64,000 nucleotides of DNA from Lineolata rhizophorae (taxonomy: Eukaryota; Ascomycota; Dothideomycetes; Lineolatales; Lineolataceae). Positions within the stretch are counted from its first letter, which is position 1. Every line of letters starts with the position of its first letter. The position numbers and the translations under genes are program-made. A model generated the notes under the pieces. It did not search any database and was not told the origin of the DNA. It saw nothing but the letters and a program-made list of their open reading frames with translations. Location of the stretch: positions 62,001-126,000 of the forward strand of contig MU001670.1 of assembly GCA_010093515.1 (NCBI GenBank), given 5' to 3'. Below are positions 11,842 through 22,702 of the stretch, in pieces.

Positions 11842-13219
11842 TCAATCAGTCACCGACATGGAGAACTTCTCTCCGGTCGCCTCCTCGATCTTCTTGACGG
11901 CTCTCTTGTACGCCTCCCGCGCCTCGAGGCGCTCCACGTACTGCACCAGCCGCGGGTACTTCTCCTTGGTCAGCCCGGCCCTGCCCCGCGCCGCCTGGAG
12001 CGGGAAGATCATGAGGAAGTCGGCGCCTGTGAGCTGCGGCCCGCAGAAGAAGCCGCCGCCATCAGGCGCCGTCGCGAGCTGGTTCTCGAGAAAGGACAAG
12101 TTGGTGGCCATATTGGGGGCCACGAAGGCGGTGTCCATCTTGGAGGCCACGGAGCGGGTGATGGGCCTGATGAAGAAAGGCACCGGTGCCTCTCTGATGC
12201 CTAGAGCCAATTTCCGTTACCCGCAAAGCCTTTCTCCACTCTGCCCCCATCGATAGAAGACAACCCCTTGCTCCTTCGCTGCTAGCCGATATGTCTAAGC
12301 AAAGAAAAAGAACTAACTTACTGAGGACCATGAGCGCCACGACTAGGACGGTCATGAGGCTCCCCTCGGCGTAATGCATCAAGTGGCGATATCGGAACCA
12401 CGCCTCGGTCTCCCCGCCGGTGACGCCCTCCTTGCCTTCGGGATATCGCTGCGGCACGAACTGCGGCCCGAAGTGGTCGAGTAGGTACTCGACAATGGCC
12501 CCGGACTCGGGAATGACGACCGGCGTGGCGCCGTCCTCCGCCACCTGCACGGAAATAATAGGCGACTTACCCAACGGGTGTACGTCCTTGAGCTCCTGCG
12601 GCGCCTGCATGTCCTTACTCCGTTTGAACGTCCGCAGCTCGTACGCAAGGCCGAGCTCCTCGAGCAGCCAGAGCACGCGGTGCGAGCGGGACCGGTCGAG
12701 CCTGGAAAGCGGCGATTGATCTAGGGGGCAAACGCGCCCCCGCTGCGGTTAGTTTGCTTGCGCTCCGCCTGTACATGCCAAATGGAATCATGGATCGACA
12801 TGGCGATGTACAGTAGCACCCATCCTGCACATTAAGACTGAATAGGAACGACACAGACTGTCGATGCGTCCTGCGAGGCGAATTTGCCACCCGTAGGGCT
12901 GATTGCGCAGACGGCTTACTGATCATTTCGACCTAGGCCAGAACGCAGGCTCCGGCTAGAACTACCAATGCCGGACAAACGAAATAGGAACATTAGAATG
13001 GCAAGCTTGGACACTCAATCTGCGATAATCCCAAAGGACACTTCGGAAAGCAAAGACACATAATGCGAAACAACTAAAAGAGGCATATGATGCGTAAGAA
13101 GGAGGCAAGGAAACTTCTCGGGACCTCTTCAAGACGCAAGGCAAGCTATGAGAGAATTTCAAATCATCTGCTTACCAGTAAAGAGTAATCTTTGCTTTCT
13201 GTTCCTGATTACTGGCCAT
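11842..13219 (-). CDS. Glutathione S-transferase (3 exons, 260 aa)
   Basis: Minus-strand exons are 13219-13176 (44 nt), 12701-12322 and 12200-11842. The introns are 474 nt (donor GTAAGC, acceptor TTCCAG) and 121 nt (donor GTAAGT, acceptor CTCTAG); the total is 783 nt. The tiny first exon encodes MASNQEQKAKITLY plus two bases of a split Trp codon. Joined to exon 2 it gives ITLYWLDRSRSHRVLWLLEEL, the N-terminal beta1-alpha1 element of fungal GSTs, with the glutathione-contact Ser/Arg region. The thioredoxin-fold proline is in GKSPIISV and the glutathione-binding ESGAIVEYLLD follows. The C-terminal helical domain spans exons 2-3 (FRYRHLMHYAEG, PVPFFIRPITR, LTGADFLMIFPL). The predicted role is cytosolic glutathione conjugation or peroxide detoxification. 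An annotation that ignored the first exon would miss the true start. The 474-nt intron is long for this window. Confidence 0.93.
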
Positions 13220-14141
13220 GTTGACTGTTCGGAGGGCCCGTCGTCATGTACCGCAGAAAGCAGGGGTGTGTGAAAGCTTGTTCGTGGGCTTTCGCAGCTC
13301 ACAGGTTTGGTTCTGCAAGGCTCGAGTATCTCTTTCAGAAAAAAAAGTAGAAACGCAGGTCAGGATACAGGAATAAGATCCGCGCCGTTGTTCAGCAAGA
13401 ACCTCGCGGAGGCAAAGAGACGTCGACATACGTAGTACATAGATTCGTAGCTTCGGCCGTACTAAACTCCCGCTCGGAACGTTGCGTTCCGAATCCTACA
13501 AAGTGGCCCGCCAAAAGAGTCCGCGAACTAGCGTTTTTAAGTCTGCGAGTAAATCATTCATCTGTTCCATACAGTAAACATGTCGAATTTCCCGTATAGA
13601 TGGCCTGGATACGGAGAGTTTGGACTTAGTTCTATACGTAATACGCAGCCATATTGGCATCCATGCTCTCTGCTGGGTCGCATCGCCAAACGGATGCAAT
13701 ATCCTACGCATTGGCAACGCGGCACATTAGCCACTCGTACGATGGTAATCACGGAAGAATCCCCTTCCTAGAGCACGGCGAGACTGCCACAATAGGGCAT
13801 GCATACATAGAATCTGAGATCTGCGCGCCTCAACAGGAAATGCAAGATGGATCGGACGCGCGAGCGCCAGTGCCTATGTAGCCCGGCTCCGAGGAACTCC
13901 CGACCCGAGCGCAACCAGCTGCTTACGTACTGTGCTTTGCTGCCCGCCCGGCGGAGCTTGCCGCAACACCCCCGGGGTATCATCCGGCCTGTGAAGCTCT
14001 TTCTCTGTGCCCGAGCCCTCCCTACCCCAATCGCCCGCCATCCATCGCCTCGACTTCTACAACTCGGAGCCTGTCTCTGCTGCCGCTCACTGTTTCCGCC
14101 GCCGCCGATCGCTTGGGCTGTTGCCCTGACTGCTTTTCACC
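13220..14141. promoter_or_regulatory. Divergent intergenic region between GST and complex I subunit gene
   Basis: The GST gene starts at 13219 on the minus strand and the NDUFB4-like gene at 14142 on the plus strand, so these 922 bp hold both promoters. The central part is moderately AT-rich, with a TACGTAGTACATAG motif near 13430 similar to short TACGTA repeats elsewhere in the window. The last 150 bp before 14142 are pyrimidine-rich, as is common before fungal start sites. I see no clear TATA box for either gene. Confidence 0.55.
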
Positions 14142-14857
14142 ATGGCGGCGCACAACGACAGTGAGTTTTCGCGTTCCCTCCCCCGCGCGGCCGCGACTAT
14201 GGATATCCGACCGCGCGCTCGCTCCGCCGGCGCCGCTACATCAATTGGCCGCTACGACGAGCGCCGCATTGGACAGTCGAGCTAACCGGCCACCTTCTTC
14301 CCCTGCAGACATCATCCACGACCCCGGGTTCGAGAGGTACAAGCGTACGTTTTCACCTACCCTCCGCTGCGCACGAGACGATGGTTTCGTCCCCGGACGG
14401 CCGAGCTGACGCCGTGGACTTGATCGGGCGGCAACAGAGATGTACTTCAACCGGCACAAGTACTTCCGGTTCAACAGGCGGACGGCGTGGCTAACGTTCA
14501 TTTACGTTGGCGCGGTGCCGTTCGCGATTGGACTCGCTGGGTATATGACGGATGTGAGTTGGGTCCCTTTCTCAGGCCGGATATGAGCACTTTGCGGTGG
14601 TGGTGCTAGGACTGTTGGTTGGCGGCTGGATCGTTGCGGGCAGCATTGAGAAGAGGGGCTACAGTTTTGGACACACCCGGCGTGAGACTTGTTGGGAAGA
14701 ACGCCGCTTCGTCCGTGATACTGAGGAACGCGCGGAGACGAGGCCTCTGCCCAGCTGTCGCAGCGTTCTGGATGCTCTTGGCTAACTTTCACGGGCACTG
14801 TAGGGCAAGTGGGAGATGCGCGGCAAACGGCGAGGTGATATCATTTCGGAATACTAA
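14142..14857 (+). CDS. NADH:ubiquinone oxidoreductase NDUFB4/B15-like subunit (4 exons, 74 aa)
   Basis: Exons are 14142-14160, 14309-14344, 14438-14553 and 14804-14857. Introns are 148, 93 and 250 nt, with donors GTGAGT, GTACGT and GTGAGT and visible CTAAC or CTGAC branch points. The 225-nt coding sequence is interrupted by 491 nt of intron, so no single frame shows it. The protein begins MAAHNDNIIHDPGFERYKQ, has one transmembrane segment (LTFIYVGAVPFAIGLAGY) and ends GKWEMRGKRRGDIISEY. The pattern DP-x(2)-RY ... FNRHKYFRFNRRT before a single TM helix matches the small accessory B15/NDUFB4 subunit of mitochondrial complex I (established family knowledge). It would act in the inner membrane arm. 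The start is in a good context (CACCATGG). The subunit assignment is likely rather than certain. Confidence 0.85.
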
Positions 14858-15979
14858 GTAAAGGCCGAGTACACGGCTTCGGCCGGAAAACGGAGCGTAC
14901 ATCAGATGGAAGATGGGGTTTTCATTTGTCAGCATCGATGAGCCGCATCCGAAGACGCCTACCTATGCACCCCATGCGGAGGAGTCTCGAGATCGTTTTA
15001 GGAAGTTTTCCTTTCGTGAACCTAGCAGGAGGAATCTTGCCATTCTTCTACGACCTGCCGCGGGATTGTCTAAAGATCGTATACCCGGAAGTGGAGCAGC
15101 TAGGTTCCTAACCACTAGTGCCCCACAAGGTGGAACAAGTCATTGGCAACCGATTGGGTGCGAAAAGTGGTGACGAGAAAGAAATGTGTACATATCGAAC
15201 AAGATTGATATACTAAACGCAGGCGCTGCGCCACTGGGATCTTGTCTAGCCTGTTTACTCATTCTACACGGATCTCAATCATTCAGGCTAGGGCGCGTTG
15301 TTTGGATGGCTCTCCACGAAGAAAGCAGTAAACTTCGGCGCACAATGCCGCGTTTTGAGCATTTAGGCTACGCGCTGCGGAGAAGAGTCCTTCGGCCATC
15401 TGGTGGGCCAACGTGGGAGCGGCAAGGGCGGCTCGCGCGGACTGGCGCACGCAGCTCGCCCCGGACTACCTCGTACGGGGCAATATACGATGGTCCCAAG
15501 AGCCACGGGGGGTAGAGCTGGGGAAAGGCGCAGACAATGGACAGCGAGATGCGTGGGGACATTGGGGGTGGAGGCAGGATCCTCGCAAGCTATGTATGTA
15601 GCCCCGCACCGATTCCCGGCGTGCGGGCGGGTGTCAGCGAGGGAGGAGTTATTACCCGCGCGCGGCGCGTGCAAAGGTGCCGTCCGGTCATTCGGCCGAT
15701 GGAGAGACAAAGATAGAGAGAAGTGCGTCGGATGCGGGACGGGGGGCCGGTTTGTCAGGTTGGCCGCGAATTTTGGTCCCTTTGAGTTTGGGCCTCGACG
15801 CGTTGACAGATCAACTTTACGCACTCGCCCCAACTGCCGCCGCCCGCCGCCGCTCGCTCCGTTACTTGTACTCGCCGCCCGCCGCCGCGGGGGCTGCCAC
15901 CGCGGCGTCTGCCCCCGCTGAGCATGGAGCTGGTCGTTGCCGTCGCCGCCTCAGCCGTTGTCGCATCGCGCCCCGAACG
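14858..15979. other. Intergenic region, no gene seen
   Basis: This is the 3' flank of the complex I subunit gene and the upstream region of the OSGIN-like gene. Frames on both strands at 15360-15920 are GC-driven and motif-free. The final 150 bp are GC-rich and CCG-repetitive. Confidence 0.5.
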
Positions 15980-18444
15980 ATGGCCGCGACCGCCGTGCCC
16001 GTCGTTATCATAGGTGAGTGGGCACTGATTGCCGCGCCCCCGCTACCCCACGCTGCTCTCTCTCTCCGCGTCTCAATGCTTTATCTTCCGCTTCGCTCGA
16101 CGTTGGAGGCGGTTTGCGCTCTGAACCTTTGCGCGCTGCCCTTGCTTCCTTGCGCTCTACGATGTCTATTCCGCACGACCGACTTCGGCCGGCTATCGTC
16201 GGCGTCGGGACACCCCACATGCCCGTGCCTCCCTACGACAGCAGCCATGCGCCGGCGGCCAGTAACTAACCCACACCACCACGCCCGTACCCAGGCAATG
16301 GCCCCGCCGCCCTCATACTTTCCTACATCCTCCACGGGCACATCCCCTTCTACGACGCGCGGACGCCGCACCCGGACCCGCTCGTTCACGCGCGCCTGAG
16401 CGCCCGCCCCAACCTGCTCGACCTCGCGCGCACCGCCGCCGAGCTCGACGCCCACATCGCCTCCTCGCTGCGCTACTTCTCCGCCCAGGCCCTACCCGTC
16501 AATGCCCTCTTCGACAGCCTTCTCAGGCCCAACGCCGACACCGCAGCCCACGGGGACTGGGACGGTGCCGACGAGGGCCGTGATAGCGCCGATGGCGCGA
16601 ATGCGGCACCGCGATCCTGTATCGAGTGGCGCTACGACCCGCACATGAAGGTGCAGCATATCGTCCTGGGCAGCGCGCCGCGCGCCGGCGGGCAATGGGC
16701 GGAGCGGGACCCGCACGCACTGACGACGACGATGCCACTAACGAAAGACGGCGAAGACGTCACTGCCGACGACATCGGCGCCGACGCCATTGGCACCCTC
16801 AGCTACGCCGACATGCTCTCTCTTCCCGGCTACACCTTCGCGCAGCACCACCGCCGCACGCACGGCGGCGCGTCGCCGCCGCCCTTCCTGCGCCCGCCTC
16901 GCGCCGCCGTCGCCGACTACTACGCCGCCTACCCGGCCGCCGCCGGCATCGCGGACGCGGAGCGCGTCGGTCAGACCGCGGCCGGCGTCCGCCGCCTGCC
17001 CGCCAGCGGCCGGCCCGGCTTCTACGTCGCATCACACCGGATTGTCGCCGGCTCGCTCGTGCTCGCCAGCGGGACCTTCTCTCGCGCGATCCCGCCGCCC
17101 GCGATGTTGGCGCCGCTGCTGCAGCAACCGCAACCCCGCGCGCCAGCGCCGGGCGCGCTCCACGACCGCGACCCGGAAGAGGCCCTGCTGGTCATCGGCT
17201 CGGGCTTCTCGGCCGCAGACGCCATCCTGGCCGCGCGGCCGCCGACCAGGCGCATCGTGCACGTGTTCCGGTGGGACCGCACCGGCGAGCGACCGAGCCC
17301 GCTCAAGGGCTGCCATTCCCAGGCATACCCGGAGTATGCGGGAATATACCGGCTGATGAAAGCGGCCGCGGCGCAGCAGCAGCAGCAGCAGCAGCAGCAG
17401 GCGAGGCCACAGCAGCCGCCACTTTCGTCGTCGTCGTCACCGGCGGTGTCGGCGACGACCACCACCACGACGATGTCGGCAGGGCCGCTCAAGAGACAGG
17501 GTCTCCTTTTGGGCAAGAAGTCGCACAGCCCATTCCTGACGCGCAGGGACTGGGTCGCGACGTACACGGGCCTGCCCAACGCAGCCGTCGAGTCGGTCAT
17601 CTGGGACGAAGACGACGCGCGCGCCCAGCGTGATGACGACGGCAATGACAACGGAGACGCCCACTGCTGCCGCCGCCCCCGCCACCGCCGACACCGCGCT
17701 GCCGCGGGCCCCGCGACCGTGACTCTCTGCCTCGAGAATGGCGCCCGCGCCGCGTTCCGCGTCGGCGCCCTCGCACACGCCGTCGGTCGCCGCGGGTCCC
17801 TATCGTACCTAGCGCCGGAACTACGGCGCGAAGTGTTACCTCCTCGTCCTCCGTCGGGCACGAAGCGTGGGCGGAAGCGGGCTGACTCGGACGCGACGAC
17901 GGAGACGGCCACTCCGACGACGACAACGGATGACGAGGGGAGCAGCGTCGGCACTCCGGGCAGTTGGAGTGGCAGTAGTAGTAGCAGGAGCAGCGACGCC
18001 GAGGACGAAGAAGGCACGGAGGAAGAGGCAGCGGGGCGTGCAGAAGCGGGCCCCGTCGGCGCTGCCAGAGCGTGCCATCCTCGTGCGAACGGCATCGCTA
18101 CCGCTCCGACGGCCGCCGCCCCGGACGCAGCGGCGCTGTCCCATCCCTCTGCGCCCGGCCGTCATCATCATCGCAGCCGCCGCCGTTCTAACGACCGTCC
18201 CGCCGCCGCCGCCGCCGCCGTACACGGGAAGGACGACGGCCTCATTTCGGGCCGCGCGTTGCGCGCGCGTGTCGTCGCGGCCTCGGCAGCCGCGGGCGGC
18301 CGCCCGGACCTCGAGGTCGCGCCGGGCGTGTTCGCGATTGGGAGTCTGCTCGGAGATAGTCTGGTCAGGCATGCGTTCGGGGGGTGTGCGGTTGTGGCCG
18401 GGAGGGTGCTGGAGAGGGAGAGGGGTGAGGGAGGGAGTGGGTGA
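15980..18444 (+). CDS. OSGIN-like FAD-dependent oxidoreductase (2 exons, 727 aa)
   Basis: Exon 1 is 15980-16013 (34 nt, MAATAVPVVIIG) and exon 2 is 16295-18444. The 281-nt intron has donor GTGAGT, branch CTAAC and acceptor CCCAG, and the split Gly codon restores VVIIGNGPAALILSYILHG, the FAD Rossmann motif of oxidative stress-induced growth inhibitor proteins. Further family landmarks are WRYDPHMKVQHIVLG, LSYADMLSLPGYTF, VADYYAAYP, the second dinucleotide motif LLVIGSGFSAADAI (about residue 310), FRWDRTGERPSPLKGCHSQ and the C-terminal FAIGSLLGDSLVRHAFGG. OSGIN homologues are predicted flavin monooxygenase-like enzymes linked to growth control under oxidative stress; the substrate is unknown. 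This copy carries several low-complexity inserts: a poly-Gln run near 17375-17400, Ser/Thr runs, and a Ser/acidic-rich block around 17930-18030. The predicted location is cytosolic. Confidence 0.9.
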
Positions 18445-20378
18445 GTGGATGAGTCACGAGAGCGCGGCTTGTGGGGTTGGTTGGGAAGGCGTTAATGGTC
18501 GTGAGGATTTGCATGTCAGTCCTGGAATTGGTGGGGTAGGTAAAGCGGTCTCGATTGGCTCTTGTGGGCAAGCATCGAGGGTCGTCGGACTTTGGGGCAT
18601 AGTTGGCGGTTGGTGGCTGCGCTGCCGTTGTGCATAATGACTCACGGCGACCCATCGCGGCGTCGCGTACATCGTCCGAGTAGACTTTCTGCAGTCGATG
18701 TCTACAGACAAAGGCGTACATAGAGCCGGAAGAAGGCGGAAAACTAGCGGTCACGTTGGGCTTGGGAGGCTCATTGTCGACGTGGCCTGGCAGAGAGGTA
18801 GGCAGCGGCTGGGGAGCGGTGAGCCGTCAGGGAGGGCGAGGACTGGACCAGATGGAAGGGCATGATAAGCGCCCACATTCTAATAACCTCAGGAGTGTGC
18901 TTCAGACAAGCCCAAAACAAGGCTGGCCTCTGGGAGTTTGAGCCTCGGAAGGAGACGACAACTGAAGGGATAGGTGGTTCTTTGCTCGCCCCCTTTTTAC
19001 CTCATACTTCCCGCTCTTTCCCCATGAAGACAACGGCCCGAATTCCTTCTTGGGGTATTCCTAGTCTGACACCCCACGTGAGGGTCTTGCTTATTGGTCG
19101 ACGGCCAGGTGACGAGCGGAAAGCTGCACGCATTGGATGTGGATGATGTTCTTGGCCGCCTCGGGGCCTGTCGTACTACGCAGATGTCGGACTTGGCTTT
19201 GGGTCTGTCGGAGGCGCCGTCGCTTATTCTTACTTTATGCTCTTTCGGTTTCACCTAGAGGCATCGAGATTTCGAGCCTTGCTGGTGCACGGTTCGTGTC
19301 TTTGTTTGTGGGGCAGGCGGGAGATACCAGACTATAGAACCTTAGATTTTGTTTCCCGAATATGTGGTTATGTTTCGGTGCAAGGGGGTGGGGACCACCT
19401 AGTTCGTATTGTTGTGAGATAATCTATAGAGTAGCTTTGTATATACGATAGATCATGAAATAGGGGTTATCTTTCAAAGGTGGTTCAAACGATCTTTTAG
19501 GAGCTAGGGTTCATCAACAAAGGTGAATCAAGATATTCTGCGACGACACTTACGAACCCAATTTATCGCTAGTATGATATCTTAATAGACCTGCACGATT
19601 TCGAATGCCAGTTTCTCCTTGAGCAGATGAAGTTCTGTTTTGCGCTTCGCCACCAAGACATTACAGGGCTCTTCAAGGAGATGAAAACTTTGCATCAGGA
19701 TCGGTCTAGTATGTGGGCATGCCGGAATTTTCCATTTATTCGAGCTTTGTTTAGGCTTTTTCCTTAGGACACTTCTCTGTTCGTACTCTTGTAGTTTTGA
19801 TGGTTGGAACCAGGAAAAACTGGAATCTGAATAGTGGGCTTTTGCACGATCGAGGTCACTTGGCAGTGTCAACCGGCTTCTATCCCTAGTTCATGGAACG
19901 AGACGATACTTCATTGTTCATATGTTTCCTAAAATATAGCATTCTTGTCGTATCCATGTTGTGTGATGGCTATCCCATCCCTTATTCAACAAAGGGTCCA
20001 GCGGAGGTCGAGCCATTCCCGCAAACCTTCCTGTACCTGTGCCGCACCAGCATCGCCTGCATCCATCCCGACAGGATCTTCACAGTGTATTCCATCACAG
20101 ACCTAAGCCTTTATGATCTCGCCCAGGCGCGAAATACCAAGTTCGGTGTTGCCAGTTGAGACGGGGTCACGGAAGGTTCGGAACGATGACTGCTGAGAGC
20201 TTCAGACCGGTCGAACGTTTACTGCTCGATATCAGAGCATCAAGGCAAGTGCAAGCGTAAAGGGTAGCAAACCTTGGCATGAATCTCGCGAAATCGGCCT
20301 AATGGCAATAAGAAGGTCTTGCTCGCGGTAGTACTAGTTAGGGGCAGATTGCATTCATCAGTTGTATAGATCTTCCAT

Positions 20379-20742
20379 GATTCCACGGTTGACTGCTAAG
20401 CTTCAGGGGCAGCAAGCAGCGATCTATATTTGGTCAGTCATTCTCATGAACATACACGTCTTCTGGAGATGGAAGAACGTATACGTGGGATATTCGAGAT
20501 GCGTCGTTCCGAAATGCTTCGGTGCTAGCATTAGCTCGATGGCTCCAACTAGCTAGCTGCGACTCCACGCTTGCCTGAGGAACTTCAGGGGGTATAAATA
20601 GCAGTCAGGCTTGGTCAGTGATTCTTATCAACATAAATATGTCCTGAAGATGAAAGAATGTGTACGTAGGACGTCCGAGCTGTATTGCTTCGAAAAGTTT
20701 CGCTGCGAGGAGGAGCTCAGTGGCTCGGTCTGTCCAGCAACT
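20379..20742. repeat. Diverged tandem duplication, two ~182-bp units
   Basis: Unit 1 (20379-20560) and unit 2 (20561-20742) abut. Matching landmarks are GATTCCACGG / GACTCCACGC at the unit starts, CTTCAGGGG in both, and TTGGTCAGT at 20430 and 20611. A hand alignment of 116 positions from TTGGTCAGT onward gives about 73% identity, with roughly 20 transitions and 11 transversions. The transition excess is what repeat-induced point mutation or old age would give. Neither unit encodes an obvious protein. Confidence 0.7.
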
Positions 20743-22261
20743 GAAGAGTCAGCCTTGCGACATGATCGCTTCAAGAACAAGGGAGTATCCCGATAGAATA
20801 GATGGTTACGTCGAGGCCAATTCGACATTTTCGCACTCGATTTGGTCGCACGAGTACGATACTGAATGTAGTGGAATATGTGTTGTAGATAACAATGAGG
20901 AAGGCTACGCATTGCGGGTTAGGCGCCATTGGGCTCGGAGAGCTTACGAGGAGCATCCTAAGACAGCCACAGTGCTAACCTCCACGCTAAGGGGAAAGAC
21001 GCCCAAAACTGTCGTTCATTAGTGTGTCTAGTTCCCATCCACCCAAGAATGACTGCTTTAAAGGGGCTTCGGATGACCTGAGGTAAGGCATCCCTACATA
21101 CTACCTTTTAAACAGAAACCCCAAAGACGAACATTTGCATTGTCGCATGCTAAGGCCCTCCTCGGTGCGATTCGAATACCACCACGGATTTGAAATGACT
21201 CGGGCGGACGTTTGATGTCTAAAACACGCTCGTTGTCCCCGTCCAAGACTTCTTCTGAGCGATAACTCTCGGGAAAAAAAAAGAATAGAAAAGCCAAACA
21301 TTCTACTTTCTATTGTGTTCCCGCGGAGTCTGTCCAAAGAGGGCATATACTGTTGAAAAAGCGTCGAACTTGATTCGACGGCTGCTGGAGTTGTCGATGC
21401 TTGAAGCAGTCGACGAGCGACACGTACGCTTTGCTTCCATCCGTTGTCCGGCTTAGCTGTCACGCATGTCCATCCCGTGCGATCTGAACTGGCAGAAGCG
21501 GCTGCAAGTCTTTGCGCCCTCGGCAACGTGCAGCAAAGGTAACGTAGAAGCGGTTGCATATCGGTGCGCTAAGCTAGGTTCAATGCCAAACCATTCCCAG
21601 CGCATGCTAGGGCCTATCGTGATCCGGCTGAGGCGATGGCGACACGACATCCCGGGAAACTCATGCCGAAGGGGGGGATCACATATCCGGTATCGTGCAG
21701 GCAATGGATCGAAATTACTGGCATTCCACAGCCGGCGCGGGCCGTACTAGGTATGCCGCAAGCTTAATTCGGTTAAACAAAATCCTGGACCTGGCCTATC
21801 AATAGACGGCTGCAGCAATGGGATCGCAGGGAACAACGCCCATATAGGATGCCCGAGCCCCAGGCATAACTCCAACGTCTCAACATCGATTTGAAATAGC
21901 CATCACGGAGCGTTCTGTCGGAAGGCACATTTCATTGTGTAGCGCAGTTTGTGTAGGCTACTTTGTGGCCGCCTATATTGCGGGCTACGGTTATCGCCCA
22001 TGACCCTTCACCAACAATGCACCGCTAATGTTGAATTGCGGAACCTAGTCCATGGCATCGTAAGCAGAGACGTCGCTTATTCCACTTTCAACCAAAAGCT
22101 CCGGGAAATGTTGAGTCTCTGCGGCCACCATCGAAAAGACGCCAATCTCACGCAAATATTTCTTTCTTCTAGACTCTCATGAACCACTCGCGCGTGCTAT
22201 CTCTTCCTCAATCCACTTGTGTTGAGTGGTAGCTGCTTCCTCTAATACTTCTGTAGTCATG

Positions 22262-22702
22262 TTAGACCCGCACATCCCCAGCGTTGTTTAGTATATGGGC
22301 CATCAAACCTCGAGATGGCCTATACTGCCATTGCAAACCACTGGCAGATCCATCAACTAATTCGGGAGGGCTTAGGGTTGGTGATGAATGATCAGCTTGA
22401 CCCGCACTGCAGTCTGTCCCCGAGTCATAGTGTGTCCGCTGCTCAACAGAGTGGGCCAACTCGGCAGCAGACGTAGACGTCGGATTCCTACTTTGCGATG
22501 CCTCTAAAGCACGCAAAATGATCTCATTAGTCTTCGTTCGAATTGGTACATACGCGCATGATGCCCACAACAGACATATGAATCTTGCTGTACCGAGGCA
22601 TGTTATGCTCATAAGAAGCGGTACATGCTTTTCGTCACACATAATACCATTTTGCCGGAAAGACAAGACTGAGAGCAGTCCAGAATCTTTGCAAAGCCCC
22701 AT
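22262..22702 (-). CDS. Unrecognised ORF, possible gene tail or relic
   Basis: A 146-codon frame beginning MGLCKDSGLLSV and ending LMAHILNNAGDVRV. The first half has a hydrophobic stretch (CLGTARFICLLWASCAYV) that could be a membrane segment. The second half is Ser/Thr/Gln-rich and reads like ordinary fungal protein sequence (HSVEQRTHYDSG). A second short minus frame at 22749-23000 (MNRVEDRIMQDD...) lies just upstream and could be another exon, but I could not place a convincing splice. No family is recognised. It may be a decayed gene or a chance frame. Confidence 0.2.
   Translation of the reverse strand: MGLCKDSGLLSVLSFRQNGIMCDEKHVPLLMSITCLGTARFICLLWASCAYVPIRTKTNEIILRALEASQSRNPTSTSAAELAHSVEQRTHYDSGTDCSAGQADHSSPTLSPPELVDGSASGLQWQYRPSRGLMAHILNNAGDVRV

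Noticed and set aside
16626-17633. 335-codon plus-strand ORF overlapping the OSGIN-like gene
   Set aside because: Out of frame with the conserved flavoprotein motifs and almost wholly Arg/Ala/Pro.
1-18444. Possible thiol/oxidative-stress gene cluster (CoADR, GST, OSGIN)
   Set aside because: The genes are spread over 17 kb, on both strands, and mixed with BTB and complex I genes; there are no shared promoters except GST/complex I, so coincidence is simpler.
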